DNA of 64,000 bases from Rhodanobacter sp. (GCA_030148505.1 JASBTI010000014.1:124001-188000), one strand, 5' to 3'; counted from the stretch's first letter, positions 1-9,004 are shown. The notes: generated from the letters alone by a model not told the origin. Numbers and translations: made by a program.

Positions 1-277
1 ACTGGCGGATGCCTGCCGCAAACACGCCAGGCTGCTGCAGCTGAAATTGAATGGCATTGGGCCAGGGTTCGTCGAACAGCTGCAGCACACGCTGGCAGGT
101 TACCGCGGCGGCAACGCCACTGTGACCTTGCACGGCTATCACAATCACGATGCACAGGCCGATATCGAACTGGGCGAGGCATGGCGCGTGGAAGCCATTC
201 CCGAGCTGCTGCGGCGTGTACGCGCCCTGCCTGGGGTGCAGGCGGCACGGCTTCGCATCGTCAGGCAGCAGGACTGA
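1..277 (+). CDS. dnaE: DNA polymerase III subunit alpha, C-terminal fragment (partial at window edge)
   Basis: Open frame from position 2 ends ...QLQHTLAGYRGGNATVTLHGYHNHDAQADIELGEAWRVEAIPELLRRVRALPGV..., resembling the DnaE C-terminal tail (E. coli ...LRQSLEQHRSGTIPVHLYYQ...LRFGATWRV...). Confidence 0.8.
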   Translation, partial: LADACRKHARLLQLKLNGIGPGFVEQLQHTLAGYRGGNATVTLHGYHNHDAQADIELGEAWRVEAIPELLRRVRALPGVQAARLRIVRQQD

Positions 278-324
278 ACCCAGGCCTTCGGACTCTTCGC
301 ACGGGTAATAGCATCGCTACCGTG

Positions 325-987
325 TCAGTAGCTGGAAAGCAGCCGGCCACCCATCGCCGCATTCAGCGCGACCACCACCCCAACCGCCACCACATGCGTC
401 AGCAAGTCGGTAGCCGCCGCATCGTAAGCGTGACAGATCTCCAGCAAGCTGGCCGACGCTGAGGCGCTGGCCAATCCCACCATCACAGCTGTCAGCACCG
501 GACGCAGAGGGCAGGCACGCCGCAACAGCAAAATCATCAAGGCCGACAGCGGGATCGAAAAACTGATGATGAAGATCAGGCAGTCGCTTGCCTGATGCAG
601 GTTGGCGATACTGGTGTGCGGTGCGATCCAGTGCCGCAGACAACCCAGGCCACTGGCACCGATCCACAACAGCATGCCCGGCACGGGCACCCAGGCCCAG
701 CGTGCATGTCGCCCCGGTATGCCCAGCGCAAACGCCGCCCACGCCGCCGTGATCGCGGTGATCACCGCACCCAGCGCCGCCCACGCCAGATCCGGTGCGC
801 CCTCCCATCGATGCAACATGGGATGCACGCCATATAGCATCAGCAACACCACCGCGATCGCCGCCACCACCAGCAACCAGCCCAAGGTTCGCTGTCCCGG
901 AGACAGCAACCGTCGTACCGGCACCAGCTCAGTGCCGAGACGATCGATCAGGGTCTTATTGGAGGAGGTGGCAGACATGGTGGTCAA
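325..987 (-). CDS. nrsF: NrsF-family (DUF1109) anti-sigma factor, multi-TM
   Basis: About six hydrophobic helices, conserved Cys contexts (RRACPLRP, EICHAYDAA); overlaps the ECF sigma gene stop. Confidence 0.85.
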   Translation of the reverse strand: MTTMSATSSNKTLIDRLGTELVPVRRLLSPGQRTLGWLLVVAAIAVVLLMLYGVHPMLHRWEGAPDLAWAALGAVITAITAAWAAFALGIPGRHARWAWVPVPGMLLWIGASGLGCLRHWIAPHTSIANLHQASDCLIFIISFSIPLSALMILLLRRACPLRPVLTAVMVGLASASASASLLEICHAYDAAATDLLTHVVAVGVVVALNAAMGGRLLSSY

Positions 988-1571
988 GAGTCTCCATGGA
1001 AACGTCCGCGCAATGCCTTGATCGCACGGTGCAAATTCACTTTCAACGCGCCGCTCTTGCGGCCGGTGAGCTCCGCCACTTCACTCAGCGAACGCTCCCT
1101 CAACCCCAGCTGCTCGATCGCCTCACGCTGGCCTGGCGGCAGCTCCGCAATGGCCGCATGCAGTTGCCGCGCACGCTGCAGACTTTCCGTCGCAGCGCTG
1201 GCGTCATGCAGATCAGGATGGCTGTCCAGCGCAAAATCGTCATGAAGCTCGCGACGGACGCGGCGGCCATGGCCACGCAGCGCATCGATCGCGCGACGAC
1301 TGGCAATCGCCGTAACCCACGCGTCATACGACCGTCCCGGATCGAAAGTATGGCGCACGCGATGGATAGTGATCAGGGTTTCTTGCACGACGTCATCCAG
1401 ATGGTCATGGGCAACACCCTTGCGCCATGCCACCGCGCGAATCAGTGCTACTGACTCCGCCAGCAGTTTCTCATACGTCCGGCGGTCACCGGCCTGCGCA
1501 AGCGCCATCCACCTCGCCCGACGCTGATCGGGCGATTTGCTGGTATCGGCAGCGGTAGATTCGGCTGTCAT
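984..1571 (-). CDS. ECF RNA polymerase sigma factor, SigF-like
   Basis: Sigma-70 region 2 (HDHLDDVVQETLITIHRVRHTFDPGRSYDAWVTAIASRRAIDALR) and region 4 (LPPGQREAIEQLGLRERSLSEVAELTGRKSGALKVNLHRAIKALR); start chosen at MTAES. Confidence 0.9.
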   Translation of the reverse strand: MTAESTAADTSKSPDQRRARWMALAQAGDRRTYEKLLAESVALIRAVAWRKGVAHDHLDDVVQETLITIHRVRHTFDPGRSYDAWVTAIASRRAIDALRGHGRRVRRELHDDFALDSHPDLHDASAATESLQRARQLHAAIAELPPGQREAIEQLGLRERSLSEVAELTGRKSGALKVNLHRAIKALRGRFHGDS

Positions 1572-1681
1572 GGGATGAAGAGTACTCGGCCATGAGGGAA
1601 GGCGCCTATCAGCGCTCCTGAGCGTACCGGCGATCAATGCATGCGACATGGCCTCTCCAGTCCGGAAACGGCGATAGGCTC

Positions 1682-1707
1682 TTCGTTGCATCCTGTCCTG
1701 AAGTTAC
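1682..1707 (-). promoter_or_regulatory. Candidate SigF-type promoter for the sigma factor operon (GTAACT-N16-CGAA on minus strand)
   Basis: Plus strand reads TTCG(1682-1685)-N16-AGTTAC(1702-1707), upstream of the sigma gene start at 1571. Confidence 0.65.
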
Positions 1708-1767
1708 TTCGTGGCGCATGCTGGTGGGCTCGTGCCCCGCATTTTCTCCAGCACAGGGCCACGCGAC

Positions 1768-1793
1768 GTAACGGAAGACGACCGTCAGGCGAA
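1768..1793 (+). promoter_or_regulatory. Candidate SigF-type promoter for msrB (GTAACG-N16-CGAA)
   Basis: GTAACG 1768-1773, 16-nt spacer, CGAA 1790-1793; about 106 nt upstream of the msrB start. Confidence 0.65.
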
Positions 1794-1898
1794 TGACTCA
1801 TGAGACATCCTTCATGCGCCCGTGATGCACGCGCATCATCAGCGACTGGCGGATGGCACACTCTCCCGCAATCGGTGGTTCAGAACCCTGGAGGCCCC

Positions 1899-2525
1899 AT
1901 GTCACGCCTTGATCAAACCCTCGCAATGGACCGCCGCCGCTTTTTGCGCGCCGCGCTGGCTGGCAGCGGCTTGCTGGTCGTCGGTGCCGGACTGCTGGGA
2001 CCGCACCTTTTTGCCACGGCTCGCACGCCGACAAGCAGGCCCGGCAAGGTGCGGCTGGAGATCTTTGCCAGCGATGGCCGTGATCTTGGCACACGCGAGA
2101 TACCCAGGCTGGTGTTGACCGATGCACAGTGGCGTCAACGGCTGTCCCCCGCGGCGTTCGAGATCATGCGCCGGGCGGGAACTGAGCGGGCCTTCAGTGG
2201 CGATCATGAGAAACCGGCAGTGGGCGGCCTGTTCCGCTGTGTCGCCTGCCATACCGCGCTGTACGATGCCGCCACGGAATTCGATTCAGGGACCGGATGG
2301 CCAAGCTTCTGGCAGCCCATCGCTGCTCGCAACGTCATCGAGATCCCCGACAGCAGCTTCGGCATGCTACGGACAGCCATCAGCTGCGCCGGTTGCGACA
2401 GCCACCTCGGTCACGTCTTCGATGATGGCCCTCACCCGACCGGCCTTCGCTACTGCATGAATTCGGTCGCCTTGCGCTTCGTGCCGCTAAGCATGGCCCG
2501 CGCGAAAACTCCTGACACGGTATAG
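1899..2525 (+). CDS. msrB: Peptide-methionine (R)-S-oxide reductase with Tat signal
   Basis: Twin-arginine leader MDRRRFLRAALAGSGLLVVGAG; MsrB signatures CVACHTALY, FDSGTGWPSFWQPI, CAGCDSHLGHVFDDGP, RYCMNSVALRF. Confidence 0.93.
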   Translation: MSRLDQTLAMDRRRFLRAALAGSGLLVVGAGLLGPHLFATARTPTSRPGKVRLEIFASDGRDLGTREIPRLVLTDAQWRQRLSPAAFEIMRRAGTERAFSGDHEKPAVGGLFRCVACHTALYDAATEFDSGTGWPSFWQPIAARNVIEIPDSSFGMLRTAISCAGCDSHLGHVFDDGPHPTGLRYCMNSVALRFVPLSMARAKTPDTV

Positions 2526-2731
2526 GCGTCGAATTCTCCCATTGCAGCAAACCGAAAAACTGTTCGGCATCATGAATTCATCGGAACTCGACAGGCCGCA
2601 GCGCACACTCGATACCTGTTCCATCGTCCTGCGCTCCCGGTCCGGGCACGCGGGCCTGCGTTGACTCTGTCGCCCTCCCGTGCCGATCGATATCGGACTG
2701 CCACCATACTGCGCCGGGGCCACCGCGGAGG

Positions 2732-4330
2732 TTGCCAAAACAGGAATCCGCAAGTATGTGGCGCAACGTTTTCTACCTGATTTCATTACTGGTCCTGGTC
2801 GCGGTCGGGCTGGCCGCCCCCAGCTTCCCCCACGTACTGTATGCGCTGATCGTGGTCGTTCCGCTGATCGCGCTCGGTACTTACGATATTGCCTCCAGCC
2901 ACAATGTGCTGTCGAACTACCCGGTAATCGGCCATCTTCGCTACATGATGGAATTCATCAGTCCGGAAATACGCCAGTATTTCCTGGAGGACGACAAGAG
3001 CGGGCGTCCGTTCAATCGCCAGCAACGGGATCTGATCAAGGCTCGCGGTCGCGGCGAGGCCGGCACTCACCCGTTCGGCACCGAATATGACATCGAGCAG
3101 CCTGGCTATGACTTCGCCTTGCATTCGGTCGCCGTCAAAGAGCTGCCGGAGAGCGCCGAACGCATCATGGTTGGCGGACCATTGTGCCGCCAGCCCTACC
3201 TCAGCTCCCGACTGAATATCTCGGCAATGAGCTTCGGCGCACTCAGCAGCCATGCGGTACTGGCAATGAACAAAGGTGCCGCGATGGGCGGCTTCGCCCA
3301 GGACACCGGCGAAGGCGGCCTCACCCCCTACCATCTCGAACACGGTGCCGACATCATCTGGGAAATTGGTTCGGGGTATTTCGGCTGCCGCACCAGGGAC
3401 GGGCGCTTCGATGACCAGGATTTTCGCACCAAAGCGGGCAACCCGCTGGTCAAGATGATCGAGATCAAGCTCTCGCAGGGAGCCAAGCCAGGACATGGTG
3501 GCATGCTGCCGGGCAAGAAGGTCACCGCCGAGATTGCCAGGATTCGCGAGGTACCTGAAGGCGAAGACTGCCTGTCACCGGCGGTGCACCGGGAGTTCGC
3601 CACACCATGCGGCTTGCTGGATTTCGTGGCACGATTGCGCCGGCTGTGCGACGGCAAGCCGGTCGGCTTCAAGCTGTGCATCGGCCGTCGCAGCGAGTTT
3701 CTCGGTATCTGCAAAGCCATGCTGAGCAGCGGTATCCTGCCGGATTTCATCACCGTGGACGGTGCCGAGGGTGGCACCGGCGCGGCACCGGTCGAGCTCT
3801 CCGACAAACTGGGATTGTGCATCGACGAGGCCGTGCCCTTCGTGCACAGCGCCCTGGTCGGCTGCGATTTGCGTCAATCGATCCGGGTGATTGCCAGCGG
3901 CAAGGTGGTCAATGGCTTCGATATGGTGCAAAAACTTGCCATCGGTGCCGACATATGCAACGTGGCGCGGCCGATGATGTTCGCGGTCGGCTGTATCCAG
4001 GCTTTGCGCTGTCACACCGACAATTGCCCCACCGGTGTGGCCACCCAGGATCCGCGACGTGCCCGTGCCTTGAAGATCGACGAGCGGGCCGGCCACGTGA
4101 AAAACTATCACCGTGCCACCCTCGACAGCTGCATGCAGATCACCGGTGCGCTGGGCGTCCTCACACCGGACCGGTTGACCCCGGCACACATCCTGCATCG
4201 CCTGCCCAATGAGCGGTCATGCTCCTATGCGCAGCTGTATTGCTATCTTGAGCCGGGTGAGCTTTTGCGCAAGGAAGTACCCGAGGCATTTGCCGATGAC
4301 TGGGCATTGGCGTGTGCCGAACACTTCTAA
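2732..4330 (+). CDS. FMN-binding glutamate synthase family protein (stand-alone GltB synthase-like domain)
   Basis: N-terminal TM segment, GltB-like core (ISAMSFGALS, GQDTGEGGLTPYH-like region, VDGAEGGTGAAP), Fe-S triad CIQALRCHTDNCPTG; start could be slightly downstream (MWRNVFYL). Confidence 0.9.
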   Translation: MPKQESASMWRNVFYLISLLVLVAVGLAAPSFPHVLYALIVVVPLIALGTYDIASSHNVLSNYPVIGHLRYMMEFISPEIRQYFLEDDKSGRPFNRQQRDLIKARGRGEAGTHPFGTEYDIEQPGYDFALHSVAVKELPESAERIMVGGPLCRQPYLSSRLNISAMSFGALSSHAVLAMNKGAAMGGFAQDTGEGGLTPYHLEHGADIIWEIGSGYFGCRTRDGRFDDQDFRTKAGNPLVKMIEIKLSQGAKPGHGGMLPGKKVTAEIARIREVPEGEDCLSPAVHREFATPCGLLDFVARLRRLCDGKPVGFKLCIGRRSEFLGICKAMLSSGILPDFITVDGAEGGTGAAPVELSDKLGLCIDEAVPFVHSALVGCDLRQSIRVIASGKVVNGFDMVQKLAIGADICNVARPMMFAVGCIQALRCHTDNCPTGVATQDPRRARALKIDERAGHVKNYHRATLDSCMQITGALGVLTPDRLTPAHILHRLPNERSCSYAQLYCYLEPGELLRKEVPEAFADDWALACAEHF

Positions 4331-4418
4331 ATGGGGCCGTCGTGGGCATCGCGACTCGCCCTTGTTTCCCTGTGCACTGACGCCATGTTGGCACCACAGC
4401 TTTCGCCCGGAGTCTGCC

Positions 4419-4862
4419 ATGAGCACATCGTTGACCATCCCCTGCCAGCACTGCGGCGCGCTCAACCAGGTGCCTGCCGAACGCATCGGCGAGCATCCGA
4501 ATTGCGGCCGCTGCAAGCAAGCGCTGTTCGAGGGCCACCCCATCGAGCTGACCGCCGCGAACTTCGATGGCCTGGCCGGTCGCGGTGAGCTCCCCTTGCT
4601 GGTGGACTTCTGGGCCCCTTGGTGCGGACCTTGCCGCGGATTCGCGCCGGTCTTCGTTGAAGCTGCACGCCGGCTCGAACCGCGCCTACGGCTGGCCAAG
4701 CTGGACACCGAGGCGCAGCCACAACTCGCCCAGCGTTTCAACATTCGCAGTATCCCGACCTTGCTGCTGCTGAAGCAGGGACGCGAGATCGCGCGCCAGG
4801 CCGGGGCACTGAATGCTGCACAACTGCAGCAGTTCATCGATGGTGCACTGCAACCCCATTGA
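4419..4862 (+). CDS. trxC: Thioredoxin 2 (N-terminal zinc motifs plus WCGPC)
   Basis: CQHCG...CGRC N-terminal Zn motifs; FWAPWCGPCRGFAPVF; RFNIRSIPTLLL. Confidence 0.93.
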   Translation: MSTSLTIPCQHCGALNQVPAERIGEHPNCGRCKQALFEGHPIELTAANFDGLAGRGELPLLVDFWAPWCGPCRGFAPVFVEAARRLEPRLRLAKLDTEAQPQLAQRFNIRSIPTLLLLKQGREIARQAGALNAAQLQQFIDGALQPH

Positions 4863-4940
4863 CCCGTGCCGTAGGGGCAAGCATACGCATCATCCATGTC
4901 TTTAAGCACTCTCCTTCGTGCCCTGGGGGGAATTATTCTT

Positions 4941-4968
4941 GGAGCTTTGATCCCGTAAGGAAAGCTCC
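4941..4968 (+). promoter_or_regulatory. RBS hairpin: 8-bp inverted repeat abutting the GTG start
   Basis: GGAGCTTT (4941-4948) / AAAGCTCC (4961-4968); 12-nt loop gatcccgtaagg; GTG at 4969. Confidence 0.5.
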
Positions 4969-6474
4969 GTGCGCAAGCCTCTGCAATCTGCTGTCCTGGC
5001 AGCCTTGATCCTGGCAGGATCGGGTTCGCCTTTGCTGGCCGCCAGCAGCCACCTCTCCAGCGCGCCAACCAAGGCCGCCGAAAACGGCGGCTTCCACCTG
5101 CCGGCGTTTCCGGCCGACGCCCATGTCACCCAATCCACACGGGTCGACGGCAAAACTTTGAAATACACCGTCACCGTCGGGTCGTTGCCGGTACGCGACG
5201 ATAAGGGCAACCTCACCGGACAGGTGGTCTATACAGCCTATACCGTGCCCGGCAAGGATCGCCCAGTGACATTCGCGTTGAACGGTGGTCCGGGCGCGTC
5301 CTCCGTCTACCTTAATCTCGGTGCGATCGGCCCGAAAAAGGTGAATTTTGGCGTCGAGGGTGACACCCCCTCACAGCCGGCCACCCTGCATGACAACCCC
5401 GGCACCTGGCTCGACTTTACCGACCTGGTGTTCATCGATCCGATCGGTACTGGCTACAGTCGTGCGCTGGTCGACCGGAAAAAAGCGATCAAGCAGTTCT
5501 ACAGCACCGACAGCGATATCAAATATCTCTCGCGCATCGTCTACGACTGGCTGGTCAAGAACGGCCGCATGACCTCGCGCAAGTATCTGGTGGGCGAGAG
5601 CTACGGGGGATTCCGCGGCCCGCGCATCACCGACTATCTGCAGACCCAGCTTGGCGTGGCGATGAACGGTGTAGTGCTGTTGTCACCTTACCTTGACCCG
5701 GCAGCATCGGATGACAAGAACGTCTCCCCCCTGCCCTGGATGCTGACCCTGCCGTCGATTGCCGCGGCGCACCTTGAGCGCGAGCACAAGCTCAGCGCCG
5801 CGGCGATGGCGCCCATCATCGACTACACCCGCGGCGCCTACGCCGAGACCTTGATGAAGGGGCGTTCCGACCCGGCCGCCACCGCGGCGATGATCAAGAA
5901 AGTCACCTCATTGACCGGGCTCGACCCGGTGTTCGTGAAACGCTCCGGTGGACGCCTCGATACCCAGGCTTACCTACGCGAGGTCTACCGCGCCGAAGGC
6001 AAGCTGGGTAGCCGCTACGACTCCAATGTCACCGCATGGGATCCGTTCCCGTATGCGCCGCAGCAGGAAACCGGCGATCCGCTACTCAATGGCATCATCG
6101 CGCCGACCACCACGGCCATGGTCAATTTCGTCACCCGTACCGTAGGCTGGAAATTCGATGGTCGCTATAACGCGCTGAGCTATGCGGTGAACCGGATGTG
6201 GCACCGTGACAAGGACGCCAATCTTGGCTCGGTCGCCCAGCTTCGCGAGTCCGTGGCCAATGACCCCAATCTGCGTGTACTGATTGCCCACGGTTGGGAC
6301 GACCTGTCCTGCCCGTTCATGGCCTCCGTGCTGATCGTGGATCAGATGCCGGCGATGGGTGACCCGACCCGCGTGCAGGTCAAGGAGTATCCTGGCGGCC
6401 ACATGTTCTATGCACGTCCGAAAAGTCAGTCTGCACTGACCAAGGATGTGCGGGCGATGTACAGAGCCAGATAA
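4969..6474 (+). CDS. S10 family serine carboxypeptidase-like protein, secreted
   Basis: Signal peptide; NGGPGASSVYLNLG, GESYGG, C-terminal HGWDDLSCPF and PGGHMFY. Confidence 0.9.
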   Translation: MRKPLQSAVLAALILAGSGSPLLAASSHLSSAPTKAAENGGFHLPAFPADAHVTQSTRVDGKTLKYTVTVGSLPVRDDKGNLTGQVVYTAYTVPGKDRPVTFALNGGPGASSVYLNLGAIGPKKVNFGVEGDTPSQPATLHDNPGTWLDFTDLVFIDPIGTGYSRALVDRKKAIKQFYSTDSDIKYLSRIVYDWLVKNGRMTSRKYLVGESYGGFRGPRITDYLQTQLGVAMNGVVLLSPYLDPAASDDKNVSPLPWMLTLPSIAAAHLEREHKLSAAAMAPIIDYTRGAYAETLMKGRSDPAATAAMIKKVTSLTGLDPVFVKRSGGRLDTQAYLREVYRAEGKLGSRYDSNVTAWDPFPYAPQQETGDPLLNGIIAPTTTAMVNFVTRTVGWKFDGRYNALSYAVNRMWHRDKDANLGSVAQLRESVANDPNLRVLIAHGWDDLSCPFMASVLIVDQMPAMGDPTRVQVKEYPGGHMFYARPKSQSALTKDVRAMYRAR

Positions 6475-6568
6475 CCAGGCCGCAAGGCAGGTGGCCGGGA
6501 GCAGCACCGCGCGTTTGCTCCCGGTCATTCCACCCCAACGGGTCGGACAAGCCGGGGTGGAGGCTTGT

Positions 6569-7555
6569 TCAGCCGGCCAGGGCGCTGGTGCGCACGAGAT
6601 ACTGCACGCTGAACATTTGCTGTGGATCGGTCCATACTTTCTTCACGGCCAAGCCGGCCCGAGCCGCCAGCGTCGCAAAATCGGCCAGCGAATATTTGCA
6701 GCTGTATTCGACCTGGATCACTTCATCCATGCGAAACACCACCTTGCTGCGCCCCACCTTCACCTGCTGGTCGCACCGGCTGACAATGTGGGTTTCGATG
6801 CGCCCGGCCATCGGGTTGTAGTGAGCCCGATGCGCAAATTTCGCAAGATCGAAATCGCTCCCGATCTCCCGATTCAGGCGTACCAGCATATTGAGCGTGA
6901 ACGCTTCGGTGACACCTGCCCGATCGTTGTAGGCGGCCTCGATCAAGGCGGGGTCCTTTTTCAGGTCGACGCCGATCAGCAGGCCACCGTTGTCCCCCAT
7001 CTCATTACGCATCTTGCGCAACAATGCCACGGCATCGTGGCTCTCGAAATTACCGATGGTAGAGCCGGGAAAATACACCACGGTTCGGCGCGGCGCACGT
7101 GGCGGAATCGGCAAGCGTAACGGCCGGGTAAAATCCGCACACAATGGCTGCAGTGACAATGAAGGAAATTCGTCCGACAGCCGGTCGATACTCTGCCGCA
7201 ATGGCTCGGGCGAGATTTCCACCGGAACATAGGTCACCGGCTCATGCAGATGTTGCAGCAGCAGATGCGTTTTCTGCGCATTGCCACTACCGTATTCGAC
7301 CAACCGTACGTCCGCACCCAGGCTGTCGGCGATGGAACCGGCATGCTCGTTCATCAAGGCTATTTCACAACGCGTGAGGTAGTACTCGGGTTGCTCGCAA
7401 ATCCGCTCGAACAATTGCGATCCACGCTCGTCGTAAAACAGCCATGACGGCAAGCGTTTCGGCTTGTGTGCCAATCCGTGCTGGACCACCTCCAGCAGAT
7501 CATTCATTGGCGGGCGACGATCGTCGTCGCTGATGCCGAAGGCATGCAAACTCAT
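6569..7555 (-). CDS. egtD: L-histidine N-alpha-methyltransferase
   Basis: FYDERGSQLFERICEQPEYYLTRCE, YGSGNAQKTHLLL, FPGSTIGNF; overlaps egtB by 4 nt. Confidence 0.94.
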   Translation of the reverse strand: MSLHAFGISDDDRRPPMNDLLEVVQHGLAHKPKRLPSWLFYDERGSQLFERICEQPEYYLTRCEIALMNEHAGSIADSLGADVRLVEYGSGNAQKTHLLLQHLHEPVTYVPVEISPEPLRQSIDRLSDEFPSLSLQPLCADFTRPLRLPIPPRAPRRTVVYFPGSTIGNFESHDAVALLRKMRNEMGDNGGLLIGVDLKKDPALIEAAYNDRAGVTEAFTLNMLVRLNREIGSDFDLAKFAHRAHYNPMAGRIETHIVSRCDQQVKVGRSKVVFRMDEVIQVEYSCKYSLADFATLAARAGLAVKKVWTDPQQMFSVQYLVRTSALAG

Positions 7556-8805
7556 CGGTCATGTCCCAGTCGTAGCCCGGCAAATTGCCAGCGGGCGTGG
7601 GGTGGAAAGAAATTTCGGTAACTCGCGCGCAAGTGATGCTGCGGCGTGGCGCACGAGCCACCGCGCAGTACCCACTGACCACACATGAACTTGCCGTTGT
7701 ATTCACCCAGCGAACCGGGTAGGGGGCGGAAGCCGGGGTAACTTACATACGGTGACGCCGTCCACTCCCACACATCGCCATACAGTTGCTGCAAGCCTTC
7801 GCCTGGCTGTGCCTGGCGCGGATGAAAGCGCTGTGTCTCCTGAAAGTTGCCCTTTATTCGCGCCGCCTGCGCCGCTGACTCCCACTCCGCCTCGGTGGGC
7901 AGACGGGCGTCGGCCCACCGCGCGAACGCCTCGGCCTCGAAATAGCTGAGGTGGCAAACCGGCTCGTGTGGATCGAGAGCGCGCACCCCACCGAGGGTGA
8001 ATTCGCTGGCCAGATCGTCGCCCCAGTACAGCGGATGTTGCCAGTTTCCGGCTTGCACTGCGGCCCAGCCATCGGACAACCAGAGACCCGGCTCCCGATA
8101 GCCGCCTTCGTGCACGAAGGCCAGGTATTCGGCATTGGTGACGGCCCGATTTGCCAAGGCATGGGGCTGCAACAAGGTGCGATGGCGCGGTATCTCGTTG
8201 TCGAAGGCGAAGCCCTCGCCATGGTGTCCGATCTCGACGATGCCATCGACGCCACTGAGAAACCGCAAAGGGACTGCTTCGGTGATGCTCTCCATCGGCG
8301 CCAGCCTGCGATACGCTGGCTGCAATGGGTTGCTCCAGAGGGCATGCTTGATATCCGTCAGGAAGAGCTCCTGGTGTTGCTGTTCGTGCTGCAGACCGAG
8401 CTCGACCAGGGTGGTCAGCTCCGGGTCATCGTCGCGGCCCAGCAGATCGCCGACTGCCGCGTCGATGTAATCGCGGTAATCGCGCACCTCGTCCAGTGAA
8501 GGCCGCGACAACAGCCCCCGCCGAGGGCGCGCATGCATGGGCCCAACTGATTGGTAATAGGAATTGAACAGGAAGTGCCACGCCAAATTGCGTGGCCTGT
8601 ATGCCGGATCGCGCCCCAGCACGAACTGTTCGAAAAACCAGCTGGTATGCGCAAGATGCCACTTGCCCGGACTCGCGTCGGGCATCGACTGCACCAGCAG
8701 ATCTTCTGCGCTGAGGCCATCGCAAAGCGCCACCGTGGCGCGACGCACCGCCGCGAACCTTGTGGCGAGGTCCGGCGGGACAACCGTTTGCCGGAAAACT
8801 ACCAT
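7552..8805 (-). CDS. egtB: Ergothioneine biosynthesis sulfoxide synthase EgtB
   Basis: DinB-like N-terminus (KWHLAHTSWFFEQF, HEQQHQEL) plus formylglycine-generating-enzyme-like C-terminus (GDVWEWTASPY, VLRGGSCAT). Confidence 0.94.
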   Translation of the reverse strand: MVVFRQTVVPPDLATRFAAVRRATVALCDGLSAEDLLVQSMPDASPGKWHLAHTSWFFEQFVLGRDPAYRPRNLAWHFLFNSYYQSVGPMHARPRRGLLSRPSLDEVRDYRDYIDAAVGDLLGRDDDPELTTLVELGLQHEQQHQELFLTDIKHALWSNPLQPAYRRLAPMESITEAVPLRFLSGVDGIVEIGHHGEGFAFDNEIPRHRTLLQPHALANRAVTNAEYLAFVHEGGYREPGLWLSDGWAAVQAGNWQHPLYWGDDLASEFTLGGVRALDPHEPVCHLSYFEAEAFARWADARLPTEAEWESAAQAARIKGNFQETQRFHPRQAQPGEGLQQLYGDVWEWTASPYVSYPGFRPLPGSLGEYNGKFMCGQWVLRGGSCATPQHHLRASYRNFFPPHARWQFAGLRLGHDR

Positions 8806-8942
8806 GGGCGATGATGCACAAGAATCAACACGACAGCACCGTGCAAGAACATGACTGTCAGCATGCCGCGACAAGCGTTCAAATCATGTGATGCGGGTCA
8901 CCTGAATAGGCACGGCCCGTCGACCGAGCTCATGACCCAAAA

Positions 8943-8974
8943 GAAAAAACCCGGCTGCGAAGCCGGGCTTTTCT
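8943..8974 (-). terminator. Rho-independent terminator
   Basis: Inverted repeat CCCGGCT-gcga-AGCCGGG flanked by A/T tracts; downstream of the minus-strand gene ending at 9005. Confidence 0.75.
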
Positions 8975-9004
8975 TTCCATACGCGATTCGCTCGATTCGA
9001 CAGC

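Noticed and set aside
1-9000. Additional SigF-type motifs upstream of trxC, the GltB-like gene and egtB
   Set aside because: Manual search found no GTAAC-N16-CGAA there; a near match before egtB has the wrong spacer (14) and sequence
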